Assembly: GCA_965198905.1 (NCBI GenBank)
Contig: OZ240678.1
Span: 2,976,001-3,040,000, forward strand
DNA: 64,000 bases
Direction: 5' to 3'
From: CAHJWH01 sp965198905
GTDB lineage: Bacteria > Pseudomonadota > Alphaproteobacteria > Caulobacterales > Caulobacteraceae
Below the pieces are notes generated by a model. That model was not told where the DNA came from, ran no database searches, and worked only from the letters and a program-made list of their open reading frames with translations. Made by a program: the position numbers and the translations under genes. This document shows, piece after piece, positions 53,486 through 63,100 of the stretch (positions are counted from its first letter, which is position 1; each line of letters begins with the position of its first letter).

Positions 53486-56062
53486 TCACACCACCCGAAT
53501 GAGGGCGTCCGTCGTGAACGGGCGCAAAGGCACGATCTGCTCCAGCGCGTTGTCATAGCCCGCTTCGATCCAGCGCCCGTCCGAGCGACGGTAGGTCCAC
53601 GTCACGCGACGGTACTCCCGGTGTTGGGCGCGGATCTTATCGCGGTTGGCTTCCGAGTGTAGGCGGCCGGTCACTCCGTCGTCTTTGGTTTCGACCAAGG
53701 CGATCGAGTCGGGCGTGCCGCGCCCGAGCACGCCCACGGCGAAGTCCGGGAAGAAGCGGCGTCCGGTGGGAAGCAGCAGCGTGGGCGCCCAACTGGCGTT
53801 TTCCTGAAGGCGCAGCCACCACTTCACCCGGCCCGAGGCGTCCCGGTCGAGCAGCTCGGCAAAGGCGCGCTCCTCGTTGTTCATGTTGGGCGGGAACACG
53901 TCGTATGCGCCTCGCTCCGCCGAGGTTAGCGCCTCGCCCTCGCCTACCCAGAGCGGCGGGATCGGATCGGCGGGAGCGATCCGCAAGTAGGCCGCTTGCG
54001 CCTCCCTCAACGCGGCGGGGATAGCGTCGGGATGGTTCAATGCGAACAGCTCCAGCGCGCGCCGTAGGGGCTGCGGATCGGCGATCTCCGTCCCGCGCCT
54101 CTCCGCCACACGCGCGAACTCGGCGACGATCGCCTGCTTCAAGGCGCGCGGATTCACAGCGGCGTTGAATTCGAAGCTGGCCTGCGCCTGCTCGGCGATC
54201 TGGGCGTCCGACATGCGGACGTTGACGAACTCCTCGCCGCGCTCCTCAAGGAAGAGGTCGCGCAGGGAGACCGACGCACGCCCCAGCGTAACCATCAGGT
54301 AGTCAAAGGGCGTTCGCGTCTGCCCAAACAGCATGCGCGCGGCGTCCTGCACCACTTGAGCGTCCAGCAGCTCCAGTGGCGGAAGCTGCTCGCTCAACAA
54401 CGCAGGCGGTACGCCCCGATCAGTGCGCAGCGGCAACGCGCGCAGCCCGGCCCTCGGCCCGATGGGAGCACCCGGGGCCGGGGCGAGCGGCAAGGCGTCG
54501 CCGAACAGCGGCAGAGCGTCGACCGAGCGCCGCCACTCGCCCCGCACGATGGCTTGGTCCTGCTCGGCGGCAGCGGCGTCGCGGAGCGAGGCGTCGATCT
54601 CGCCGCTGGAGATCAGCGCGCTCAGCCGTCCCTGACGCTCGGCGTCGTCGCGCGGGGGCGGGGGCGGTTCGGGCAGGCCGATGCGGCGCTCGCCGAGGCG
54701 GGGCTGGGGCGCGTCGGTGAACTCCAACACCTGAAGCTCGTCGGCGATGCTCTCCACCGAGGATCGCACCGCCCTCAGTTCGGCGGCGGCGGCGTCTAGC
54801 CCCGCCTGCAGCTCAGGGTCGCTCAGGAAGACGTAGCCCCGGTCCAGCAGCGGATCGGCGCCGTGCAGCGGCCGCACGAGCGGGTGCACGCGCATGATAC
54901 GGCCTACCACCTGCAAACCGAACGTCGTCCCTCGGCTGGGCCGTACGGACACCAGCGTCCACGCGCGCGGAGCATCGAAACCGGTGGCCACCGCCACCTT
55001 GAAAATCAGCACCTCGCAGGCCGGATCGTAGGCCAGGGTGTGGAAGTCCGGGTCGGGCTCGCCGCTGGTGTGACTGCGGATGGCCGAGGCGGGGACGCCG
55101 TTGGCGAGCAACTTATCGCGCACCCGCTCCAGCGGGTCGCGGCCGCCAGCGGCCTGGTCCTCCACCTGCACCAGCATGAGCGGGGTGACGGCAAGGCCCC
55201 GCTCCGCGAGCCGCGCCTTGATTTGGCCGTGACGCCGCCAGGCCACGGCGAGCGTGGCCTGCTCGGGGTCCAGCGTGCGCAAGTCCGCCTCGGCGATGCG
55301 GACGACACCGAGCTGCAGTCCCAGCTTGTTCAGCCCAGCCGCCACCACCTGCTCGCGCGACACGAGAATGCGGTTCTCAACCGCCACGCCGGCGCGGCGC
55401 TCAAAGTCCTCCAGCTTGTCGTCATTAGGGGTAGCGGTGGCGAGCAGGGTGAAGTCGGGCCGCAAGACGTCGAGGTAGAAAGCTGCGGCGGCCTGTGCGC
55501 TCGTGCCGAAGTTCAGGTGCGCCTCGTCGATCACCACGCCGATGCGCACGCCCCGGTCGCGCAGGTCCTCCAGCATGTCGTCGAGCGCGGGCGTGGCCTC
55601 GGTGCGCGAGCGCACCTTGCGGGCCTCTTTGCGGTTGGCGGCCACCAGCGCCCAGGTCTGCACGAACACGTCGCCGTCGCGGGTGAGGAGTGCACTGCGG
55701 TCGCGGCCCAGCTCGCGCAGACGCAGCGATGGGCACTGCTCGGCCAGCGCCGCGCGCGTCTGCGCCACGAGGCCGGAATAGGGCGCGAACCAGAACCACA
55801 CGCAAGGTGCGCCCGTCTTGCCCCGGATCGCCTGCAGCGCGCGACCCAGCATCAGCGTCTTTCCCGAGCCGGTGGGCGCCTGCAGCAGCGTCGCGCCCAC
55901 GCGCCGGGCCACCTCCTGGCGCAGGCCAGGATTGTGATGCTGGTAGTTCGCGGCCGCGATGACCGAGTCGCGGATCGCGGCCACGGCGACTGTCTGGAAG
56001 TTGGCAAGAGCGACCTGCGGGTTGAGGCTCGGCGGCGCGAGTACGGCGGCGGTGTCGCTCAT
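53486..56062 (-). CDS. res: Type III restriction endonuclease Res-like DEAD/DEAH helicase
   Basis: 858 residues: Walker A QAPTGSGKTL (61-70), DEAH box VVIDEAHLNFG (179-182), motif III TATP, motif VI QVVGRIMRVHP. A C-terminal PD-(D/E)xK-like segment is RRFFPDFAVGVLG followed by ALVETKDDG. This is the layout of type III Res subunits, which translocate and cut DNA in complex with Mod. ATG 56062 overlaps the mod stop. The frame is intact, but its partner Mod is broken. Confidence 0.86.
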   Translation of the reverse strand: MSDTAAVLAPPSLNPQVALANFQTVAVAAIRDSVIAAANYQHHNPGLRQEVARRVGATLLQAPTGSGKTLMLGRALQAIRGKTGAPCVWFWFAPYSGLVAQTRAALAEQCPSLRLRELGRDRSALLTRDGDVFVQTWALVAANRKEARKVRSRTEATPALDDMLEDLRDRGVRIGVVIDEAHLNFGTSAQAAAAFYLDVLRPDFTLLATATPNDDKLEDFERRAGVAVENRILVSREQVVAAGLNKLGLQLGVVRIAEADLRTLDPEQATLAVAWRRHGQIKARLAERGLAVTPLMLVQVEDQAAGGRDPLERVRDKLLANGVPASAIRSHTSGEPDPDFHTLAYDPACEVLIFKVAVATGFDAPRAWTLVSVRPSRGTTFGLQVVGRIMRVHPLVRPLHGADPLLDRGYVFLSDPELQAGLDAAAAELRAVRSSVESIADELQVLEFTDAPQPRLGERRIGLPEPPPPPRDDAERQGRLSALISSGEIDASLRDAAAAEQDQAIVRGEWRRSVDALPLFGDALPLAPAPGAPIGPRAGLRALPLRTDRGVPPALLSEQLPPLELLDAQVVQDAARMLFGQTRTPFDYLMVTLGRASVSLRDLFLEERGEEFVNVRMSDAQIAEQAQASFEFNAAVNPRALKQAIVAEFARVAERRGTEIADPQPLRRALELFALNHPDAIPAALREAQAAYLRIAPADPIPPLWVGEGEALTSAERGAYDVFPPNMNNEERAFAELLDRDASGRVKWWLRLQENASWAPTLLLPTGRRFFPDFAVGVLGRGTPDSIALVETKDDGVTGRLHSEANRDKIRAQHREYRRVTWTYRRSDGRWIEAGYDNALEQIVPLRPFTTDALIRVV

Positions 56063-57938
56063 CCGCGGAAGCGACCTACGAGAGCCTCACGCGCGCTGCG
56101 CACCTCGATGTCCAGTGGTCCTGCCGCCGCGGTTACCTGGCCGGGTGCCCAGGCGTAGACGAAGGCGGGGGCGCGCCGGGCGTTCAGGTCGCGGAGCCGC
56201 TCGACAAGTCCGGCGTCGACCCGCTCGACCAGGATCAGCGTCACCTGGTCGCTCACATGCTCCGACCAGGCGGCGGATGCGTCGTGTGGCGTGAGCGACA
56301 GGCCGTGCAAGGTCTCCAGCGCCGCCCAAGTCTCGGCGGCCGTGAGGTCGTAGTCTACGTCCTCCCACTTCAGCCGACGCATGCGCAGGTAGCCGAAGGG
56401 GGCATTCAGGTTCGCGTAGGCCGGATCGTCCGATGCGTTCAGCCGCCGTACGCGCTCGGCGGTCACCGCGTCGCACAGGTTCTTGGCCGGCTCCTCGGCG
56501 GTGGCCTCGGTGGAGGAAACCATCACAAAACGCCGGTCGCCCCCGTCCTCCGCATTCAGCTGCATCACCGCCTGGGCGGTGGTGGCGCTGCCGGCGAAGA
56601 AGTCGAGCACGAGGTCGCCGCGCGAGCACGTGGCTGCGAGGAGTGAGTGAATCAGCTTCGACGGCTTCGGAAACTGGAAGGCCTTGCTCTGGAAGATAGT
56701 CGCGATTTCACGGGTTGCGGCACCTTGTTTGTCTGTCTCAAGGGCCACGTATTCGACATCGAACGCATCTGACCCAGAAAGCACCCAACTGCCCACGGGC
56801 TTTCTTGTGTTCTCCTTTTCCTCCCAGAAGGACTTCCTGTAAGGGCGGCCGAGGCCGATTGGCCTTCCAACCCAGAAGTCTAAATCAGGCAGGTCGGTGC
56901 GCAGAAGCTGTTGACCGTTCCCGTCTTTCGGACCCGTTCGGCCCTCGATAGCGGCGAGTAGCGCCTCTTTGGACTCATACGTGACGGCGCTCTTGGCTGT
57001 GAAGACCAAGCGATTGTCGGACCTGAGTTCTTCGATCGAGGGTTCTCGTCCTTTCTGTTGTTCCGTTGACAAACCAGAAGTGTATCGCCAGACAGAGTCT
57101 GGATTGCACGGATACCACCAGCCGGTCTTGTGGTCGTGTATGGGAAAGTAACCTCTCTCTCGTTCAAAGCGCGTCTTGGGCTGTGTAATCGGGTCCGTAG
57201 AGTAGGGCCCCCGCTTGTCCTTGTCAGGATTGCGGTATTTGGTCGGCGTGATTTCGTGTCCAGGGAAATTGAATGCCTTATGTGCTTAAATGAGGACATG
57301 CTCGTGAACTGAAGAAAAATTGTGCTCGGCGTCATTCGCCGCGTCCTTCGTACGCCAAACAAAGCTTCCAACCCGCATTCCCGGTAGCACCTCGTCCAGC
57401 AGGAGCTCCAGCTTGGCGCGGTTCTCGTCGTTGATGGAGACGAGGATCACGCCGTCCTCGGTCAGGAGGTCGCGGGCGAGCGAGAAGCGGCGGTGCAGGA
57501 ACTCCAGCCAGGTGGAATGGCGCCAGCGGTCCTCCTTGCTGACGTAGTGGTCATTATAGACCCAGTCCCTGGCCCCGGTGTTGTAGGGTGGGTCGATGTA
57601 GATGCACTTCACCCGGCCCGCGAGTGTCATGCGAAGCCAACGCAGCGCGTCGTAGTTGTCGCCCTCGATGACAAGGTTGGGCCAGCCGCTGGCGCGCCGC
57701 CCGCCGGGTCGGAACGGTTGACAAGGAGGTCGGCGGCGACGAACTCGGCCTCCAGCGCCCGGTCGGCCTCGATCTCGTCGCGCTCCCAGACGAGGCCCAG
57801 CTTCTTCTGCCGGTCGCGCTTCTCCAGGAGCGCGATCATCTGCTCGCGCGAAAGCCCCTCATACCTACCGCCTTCGCCGTCGCCGCGCACCACGTCTTGC
57901 TCCTGGTTCCGGTCGCTTGAAGCATGGCTGATGCTCAT
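56059..57938 (-). pseudogene. mod: Type III DNA-methyltransferase Mod (N6-adenine, beta class), disrupted
   Basis: Starts MSISHASSDRNQEQDVV at 57938, reaches AEFVAADLLVNRSDPAGG, then shifts frame near 57,690. The correct frame resumes NLVIEGDNYDALRWLRM and DPPYNTG (catalytic DPPY). An in-frame TAA at 57,286-57,288 replaces a probable Tyr codon in HVLI-stop-AHKAF. Beyond it the same frame continues to the SAM-binding LDFFAGSATTAQAVM and the end. DPPY before FxGxGT marks a beta-class Mod. Two independent lesions make a functional product unlikely, unless they are sequencing errors. Confidence 0.85.
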
Positions 57939-57986
57939 CGGGAAGCCGACGATGCAGCAAAGCGCTCGAACGCTGGGCGGCAGCGC

Positions 57987-58006
57987 CTCACTGCGCGAGC
58001 AGTGAG
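57987..58006. promoter_or_regulatory. Inverted repeat upstream of mod
   Basis: Perfect 8-bp arms CTCACTGC/GCAGTGAG with a 4-bp spacer, 49 bp upstream of the mod start. Possible operator in the restriction-modification promoter region. Function not shown. Confidence 0.35.
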
Positions 58007-58214
58007 TACCGCTATGGAACGACCCAGGGTTCTCCCCGGCCTGCCGGAATGTTTCGACCGGCAACGCGGCGCGCACAGCCTAGTTTTTCCAACCCGGCAG
58101 GCGTTCGGCTGAATTCGCGCGGAGCCTTTGTTGCCCCAGATGTTGCCCCAAAGTGCAGCCCAAGAACACGCGGCGTGGGGTCGCCTCTTAACCCGTTGAT
58201 GTTATTCGTGAAAT

Positions 58215-58291
58215 TGGCGCGCCCGGAACGATTCGAACGTCCGACCCTCAGATTCGTAGTCTGATGCTCTATCCAGCTGAGCTACGGGCGC
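58215..58291 (-). tRNA. tRNA-Arg (anticodon ACG)
   Basis: A 77-nt cloverleaf including an encoded CCA: acceptor stem GCGCCCG/CGGGCGC, D-arm with TAGCTCAGCTGGATAGAGC, anticodon stem TCAGA/TCTGA with loop CTACGAA (ACG), T-loop TTCGAAT. Its 3' half is the integration target of the 20-kb island and is rebuilt by the island end. Confidence 0.96.
58217..58259 (+). repeat. Island attachment site within tRNA-Arg
   Basis: Identical 43-bp partner of 37,980-38,022. It covers the tRNA from anticodon loop to acceptor stem. Confidence 0.92.
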
Positions 58292-58541
58292 GTCTGCTGC
58301 TGGTCGATGCGGCGGGATAGCGGCTTACGGTCGGGGGTGCAACCCCGATCCTTCGGGCTTGGGCGCCGGCGTTGCCGCTAAGCTTGGCGGGCGTCTGGCG
58401 AACGGAGACCTGCTGGAGGGCGACTTGTGGAGCCACGAGCGCCCGGCCCAAGGGCGGCTCGGGCGTTCCGCGGCGGCGCTTCAGCCTAGGCGCTCGCATA
58501 GCTCTCCCGGCCTCCCGCCCCACCGGGAGCGGTCTCTCCCC

Positions 58542-60131
58542 TCAGCCGTCCTTGCGGTTCCACCAGCCCCCGCCGAGGGCCTGGAACAGGGCGATGGTGT
58601 CGGTGTAGCGGGCGGCCTGGGCCTGGGCCTCGGCCTGCAGGGCGTTGCGGTAGGTCTGCTCGACGACCAGGACCTGGGCGCCGGAGACCTGGCCGAGCGT
58701 CTGCTGGGCTTCGGCGATGGTCAGGGCGCCCAGGGTGGCGCGCTCGGCTGTGGCCACCGACTGCAGCGCCTCGGCGTCGATCTGGACGGCGTGGAGCGCG
58801 TCGGCGACGTTCTGGAAGGCTGTCAGGACGGTGGAGCGGTACTGGGCGCGGGCCTGGGCGTACTCGGCCTCGGCCTGGCGTTGGCGCGCCAGCAAGACGC
58901 CGCCTTCGAACACCGGCTGGGCGAACCCGCCGGCGAGGCTCCAGAAGTTGTTGGCGTTGGTCAGGATGGACCCGATGCTGGTGGAGGCGCCGCCGCCGCT
59001 GGCGGTCAGGGTGATCGAGGGCAGGCGCGCGGCGACGGCGACGCCCACCGCAGCGCTTGCGGCGTGAAGGTTGGCTTCGGCGGCGCGTACGTCGGGTCGC
59101 TGGTCCACCAGCTTGGACGGCAGGCTGACCGGAAGGTTTGCGGGAAGGGTGAGGTCGGCCAGGCGGATCGGCGGGGCGGCCAGCTCGGCGGGGGTGCGTC
59201 CGGTCAGGGCCGCCAGCAGGTCGGCCTGCTGGCTCAGGGCGCGGCGGAGCGGCGCGATCTGAGCTTCGGCCTGGGCCAGGTTGGCCTGCTGGGCGGCGAC
59301 GTCGACCCGGGCGAGCTGGCCCAGAGCCTTCTCCTGGCCGTAGAGCTTGAGCAGGCTGCGGTTGATGTCGATCAGGCGCTGGTCGGCGTCGATCTGGGCC
59401 TGCAGGCCGGCCTCGTCGATGGCGGCGTTGGCGACGTTGGTGGTGAGGGTGAGATAGCTGGCTTCCAGCTCGTAGCGCTGCTGTTCGGCCAGGGCTGCGG
59501 CGTTCTCGATCCCCCGGCGCACGCCGCCGAACACGTCGGGCGAGTAGGCGATGGCGAGCTGCACCGTATAGAGGCTGAACATCGAGGTCGGTGCGTTCAG
59601 GGTGGGCGACAGGGTCTGGCTGTCCTTCTCCCGGCTGGCCTGGCCGTTGATCTCGGCGGTGGGGAGCAGGCCGCCGCGCTGCACCCGCAGCTCCGCCTGG
59701 GCGATCTTCAGCGAGGCGCGGGCGGTGTCGAGGTCGGGGTTGGCGCGCAGCGCTTCGGCCTCGAGCTGGTCGAGCGCGGGGCTTTGGAACAGGGTCCACC
59801 ATTGGCCGGGCAGGTCGGCCCCGACCCTCAGCGTCTGGACGCCGCCTCCGGGGAGGCCCGCCGGGCCGGCGACGGTGCGGGGCGCGATGGGTCCGGAGAC
59901 GTAGCCAGCGGCGGACGCAGGGGGGGAGGGGCGGTGGAAGTTCGGACCTGCCGCGCAGCCGGAAAGCAGGGCGGCCATAGCCGCTACGCCCAAGACGTAG
60001 CCCGCCTTCCCCTCCCCCTCGAGGGGAGGGTCAGGGTGGGGGGCGGTGTTCGGAAGGGGCGCGACGGCTGACGCGTCCACCCACCCCGACCCTCCCCTCA
60101 GGGGGGAGGGAGAAGAATTGACGCGCCTCAT
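58542..60131 (-). CDS. NodT/CusC-family outer-membrane efflux factor, lipoprotein
   Basis: 529 codons. The mature protein begins at the lipobox LLSGC and has the two OEP repeats of TolC-like trimers (GPNFHRPSPP, NPDLDTARASLKIAQAELR; RLPSITLTASGG; AFQNVADALHAVQIDAEAL). It exports metals or drugs with the RND pump upstream. The ATG at 60131 overlaps the pump stop as ATGA, suggesting the original start. However, residues about 5-44 are encoded by a palindromic repeat, pushing the signal peptide (YVLGVAAMAALLSGC) inward. TTG 59993 is an alternative start that would skip the repeat. Confidence 0.88.
   Translation of the reverse strand: MRRVNSSPSPLRGGSGWVDASAVAPLPNTAPHPDPPLEGEGKAGYVLGVAAMAALLSGCAAGPNFHRPSPPASAAGYVSGPIAPRTVAGPAGLPGGGVQTLRVGADLPGQWWTLFQSPALDQLEAEALRANPDLDTARASLKIAQAELRVQRGGLLPTAEINGQASREKDSQTLSPTLNAPTSMFSLYTVQLAIAYSPDVFGGVRRGIENAAALAEQQRYELEASYLTLTTNVANAAIDEAGLQAQIDADQRLIDINRSLLKLYGQEKALGQLARVDVAAQQANLAQAEAQIAPLRRALSQQADLLAALTGRTPAELAAPPIRLADLTLPANLPVSLPSKLVDQRPDVRAAEANLHAASAAVGVAVAARLPSITLTASGGGASTSIGSILTNANNFWSLAGGFAQPVFEGGVLLARQRQAEAEYAQARAQYRSTVLTAFQNVADALHAVQIDAEALQSVATAERATLGALTIAEAQQTLGQVSGAQVLVVEQTYRNALQAEAQAQAARYTDTIALFQALGGGWWNRKDG
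60003..60115. repeat. REPIN-like palindromic doublet, copy 3 (inside a coding N-terminus)
   Basis: Arms CCCCTCCCCCTCGAGGGGAG (near 60,008-60,027, then GGTCAGGGTGGGG) and CCACCCCGACCCTCCCCTCA (near 60,078-60,097) in inverted orientation around a short interior. Same arm sequence as copies at 7.9 and 18.8 kb. It falls between the coupled ATG and the signal peptide of the outer-membrane factor. Confidence 0.7.
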
Positions 60132-63100
60132 GCCGGCGCTCCTTCCGGTTCTGCATCTTTGGTCGGTCGCAGGCGCGGGCGGCCTTTGGGGGAGAAGACG
60201 TCGATCAGGACGGGCAGGACCAGCAGGATCAGCCCCGGCGCCAGCAGGATGCCGCCCACCACCACCAGGGCCAAGGGGCGCTGCACCTGGGAGCCGATGC
60301 CGTGGGAGAGGGCCGCGGGCAGCAGGCCGACGCAGGCGGCGAAGCAGGTCATCACCACCGGGCGCAGCTGGGTCTCGCAGGCCCGGCGCAGCGCCTCGCC
60401 CCGCTCAAGCCCGCCCAGCACCAGGTGGTTGAACGAGGAGAGCACGATGATGCCGTTCATCACCGAGATGCCCAACAGTCCGATGAAGCCGATGGCGGCG
60501 GACACGCTGAGGGCTGTGCCGGTCAGCGACAGGGCCAGGATGCCCCCCACCATGGCCATGGGCATGACGCTGAGCGCCAGGAGCGTATCGGCCATCGAGG
60601 AGAAGTTGATGAACAACAGGAAGGCGATCAGGGCCAGGCTGATCGGGATGGCCACCTCAAGCCTGGCGAGGGCCGACTGCAGCTCGCCGAGTTCGCCCAC
60701 CCACTCCAGGTGGTAGCCACCGGGCAGCTGCACCTTGCGAGCGACCGCCGCCTGGGCGGCGGTGACGGTGGAGCCCAGGTCGCGGCCGCGGACGCTGAAC
60801 TCGATGGGGATGTAGCGGCTCTGCTGCTCGCGATAGACGAAGGCGGCGCCGGAGACGAGCTTGACGTCGGCGACCGAGCGCAGGGGCACCTGCACGTTGC
60901 CGGGGCCGCTGAGGGCCGTGGTGCTGGGCGCATTCAGGCCGACGGCGGTGGTGGGCGTGGCGATCAGCAGGTTCTTGATGTCGTCGAGCCCTGAGCGGTG
61001 CTGGCGGTCCAGCCGCACCATCAGGGGGAAGTTGCGGTCGCCGCCCTCCTCATACAGGTTGCCCGCCGCCTGGCCGCCGACGGCCGCCGAGACCACCGAA
61101 TTGATGTCGCCGGGCTGCAGGCCGTAGCGGGCGGCCCGCGCCCGGTCGATGTCGATGCGCACCGTCGGCTGGCCGAGCGCGCTCAGCACCTGCAGGTCGG
61201 CGACGCCCGGCACGCCCTTCATCACAGCACCTATTCTGTCGGCGGTGGCTTGCAGGGTGTCGAGATCGGGGCCGAACAGCTTGACGGAGTTGGCCCCCTT
61301 CACGCCCGAGGCCGCCTCCTCGACATTGTCCTCGATGGTCTGGGAGAAGTTGAACTCGACGCCTGGGAAGCGACGCTCCAGCTCGCCCGAGAGCTGCTCG
61401 GTCAGCTCCTCCTTGGTGATGTGGCCGGGCCAAGTCCCGAAGGGCTTCAGCGGCACGAAGAATTCGGAGTTGAAGAAGCCGGTGGCGTCGGTGCCGTCGT
61501 CGGGGCGACCGTGCTGGGACACCACGGTCTCCACCTCGGGATAGCTCTTGATGACCTGCCGCATCCGGTTGACGTAACTGTCACCTTCTTCCAGCGAGAT
61601 GGAGCCGGGCAGGGTGGCGCGGATCCAGAAGTTGCCTTCCTCCAGGTGAGGCAGGAACTCGGTGCCGAGCGAGCTAGCCGCCAGCGCCGTGACGAACAGC
61701 AGCGCGCCCATGCCGCCCAGCGTCAGCACCCGGTTGGCGAGCGCGAACTCCACCGCCGGTGCATAGACCCGGCGCAGGCCCCGCACCAGGAAGGTCTCGC
61801 TCTCGCTGAGGTCGTCCGGCAGCATCAGGGCGCAGAGCGCCGGCGTAATGGTGAAGGTGGCGAGCAGGCCGCCGGCGATGGCGTAGGCGTAGGTGCGCGC
61901 CATCGGGCCGAAGATGTGGCCCTCCACGCCGGTCATGGTGAACAGCGGCACGAAGCTGGCGATAATGATGGCGGCGGAAAAGAAGATCGAGCGGCTCACC
62001 TGCGCGGCGGAGTCCGCGATCACCGCCAGCTTGGCGCTCTGGCGGCGGTGGGCCTGGACGGTCCCCCCAGGGTGTTCGGCGATATGGCGGTAGATGCTCT
62101 CCACCATGATGACCGTAGCGTCGACCACGAGGCCGAAGTCGATCGCCCCCACCGACAGCAGGTTGGCCGACTCGCCGCGCACGGTCATCAGCAGGATGGC
62201 GAAGAACAGGGCGAAGGGGATGGTCACCGCCACGATCACCGCGCTGCGCAGGTTGCCCAGGAACAGCCATTGCACCACGAAGATCAGCACCATGCCCTCC
62301 ACCATGTTGTGCAGCACGGTGTGCGTGGTGACGTCGATCAGGTCTGAGCGGTCGTAGATCTTTTCGATGTGGACGCCCGGCGGGAGCACGTCGGTGGTGT
62401 TGATGCGCTGGACCTCGGCCTCCACCGCCTTGATGGTAGGCATGGATTTCTCGCCCCGGTGCATCAGCACGATGCCCTCCACCACGTCGCCGTCGGCGTC
62501 CTGGCCGGCGATGCCGAGTCTCGGAAGGTTGCCCACCTCCACCTTGGCGACGTCGCCGATGGTCACCGGCTGGCCGTTGGGCGCGGTGATAAGCGTGTTG
62601 CGCACGTCGTCCATGGAGTGGATCAGGCCGACGCCGCGCACGATGGCCGCCTGGGGCCCGATATTGATGGTCTGGCCGCCGACATTGATGTTGGCGTTGT
62701 TCAGCGCCGCGATCACCTGGCCCAGCGACACGCCGTAGGCGGTGAGGCGCGAGCGATCGACGTCTATGTCATAGGCCTTGGTCTTGCCGCCCCAGCCGGT
62801 GACGTCCACCACGCCCGGCACCGCCTTGAAGCGGCGCTGCAACACCCAGTCCTGCAAGGTCTTCAGGTCGGTGACCGAATAGCCCGGCGGCCCCAGCACG
62901 CGGTAGCGATAGATCTCCCCGATCGGGCTCTCGGGCGACAGCTGCGGCTGGGCGTTGTTGGGCAGTTGGCCCAGTTGGGTCAGCCGGTTGATCACCCGCT
63001 GCTCGGCCTCCTGATAGCCGAAGGCGTAGGAGAACTGCACCTTCACGTCCGACAGGCCGAACAGGGAGATGGTGCGCACGCTGGTGACGTTGGGAATTCC

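Larger units (their letters stand above)
37980..58259 (+). mobile_element. Integrative mobilizable island in tRNA-Arg(ACG), about 20.3 kb
   Basis: Bounded by 43-bp perfect repeats of the tRNA 3' end. It carries a tyrosine integrase at one end, an AlpA-type regulator, relaxase TraA with traC/traD and an oriT, but no TraG coupling protein or type IV secretion genes. It is therefore probably mobilizable rather than self-transmissible. Cargo: Fic protein, SIR2-TPR protein, glycosyltransferase, cyclophane RiPP operon, DUF2971 protein and a damaged type III restriction-modification locus. Confidence 0.9.

Noticed and set aside
58164..58264. Short open frame reading LARPERFERPTLRFVV over the tRNA-Arg gene, and a similar one at the displaced copy
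   Set aside because: This is the antisense translation of the tRNA 3' half, a common false ORF. The cloverleaf explains the sequence.
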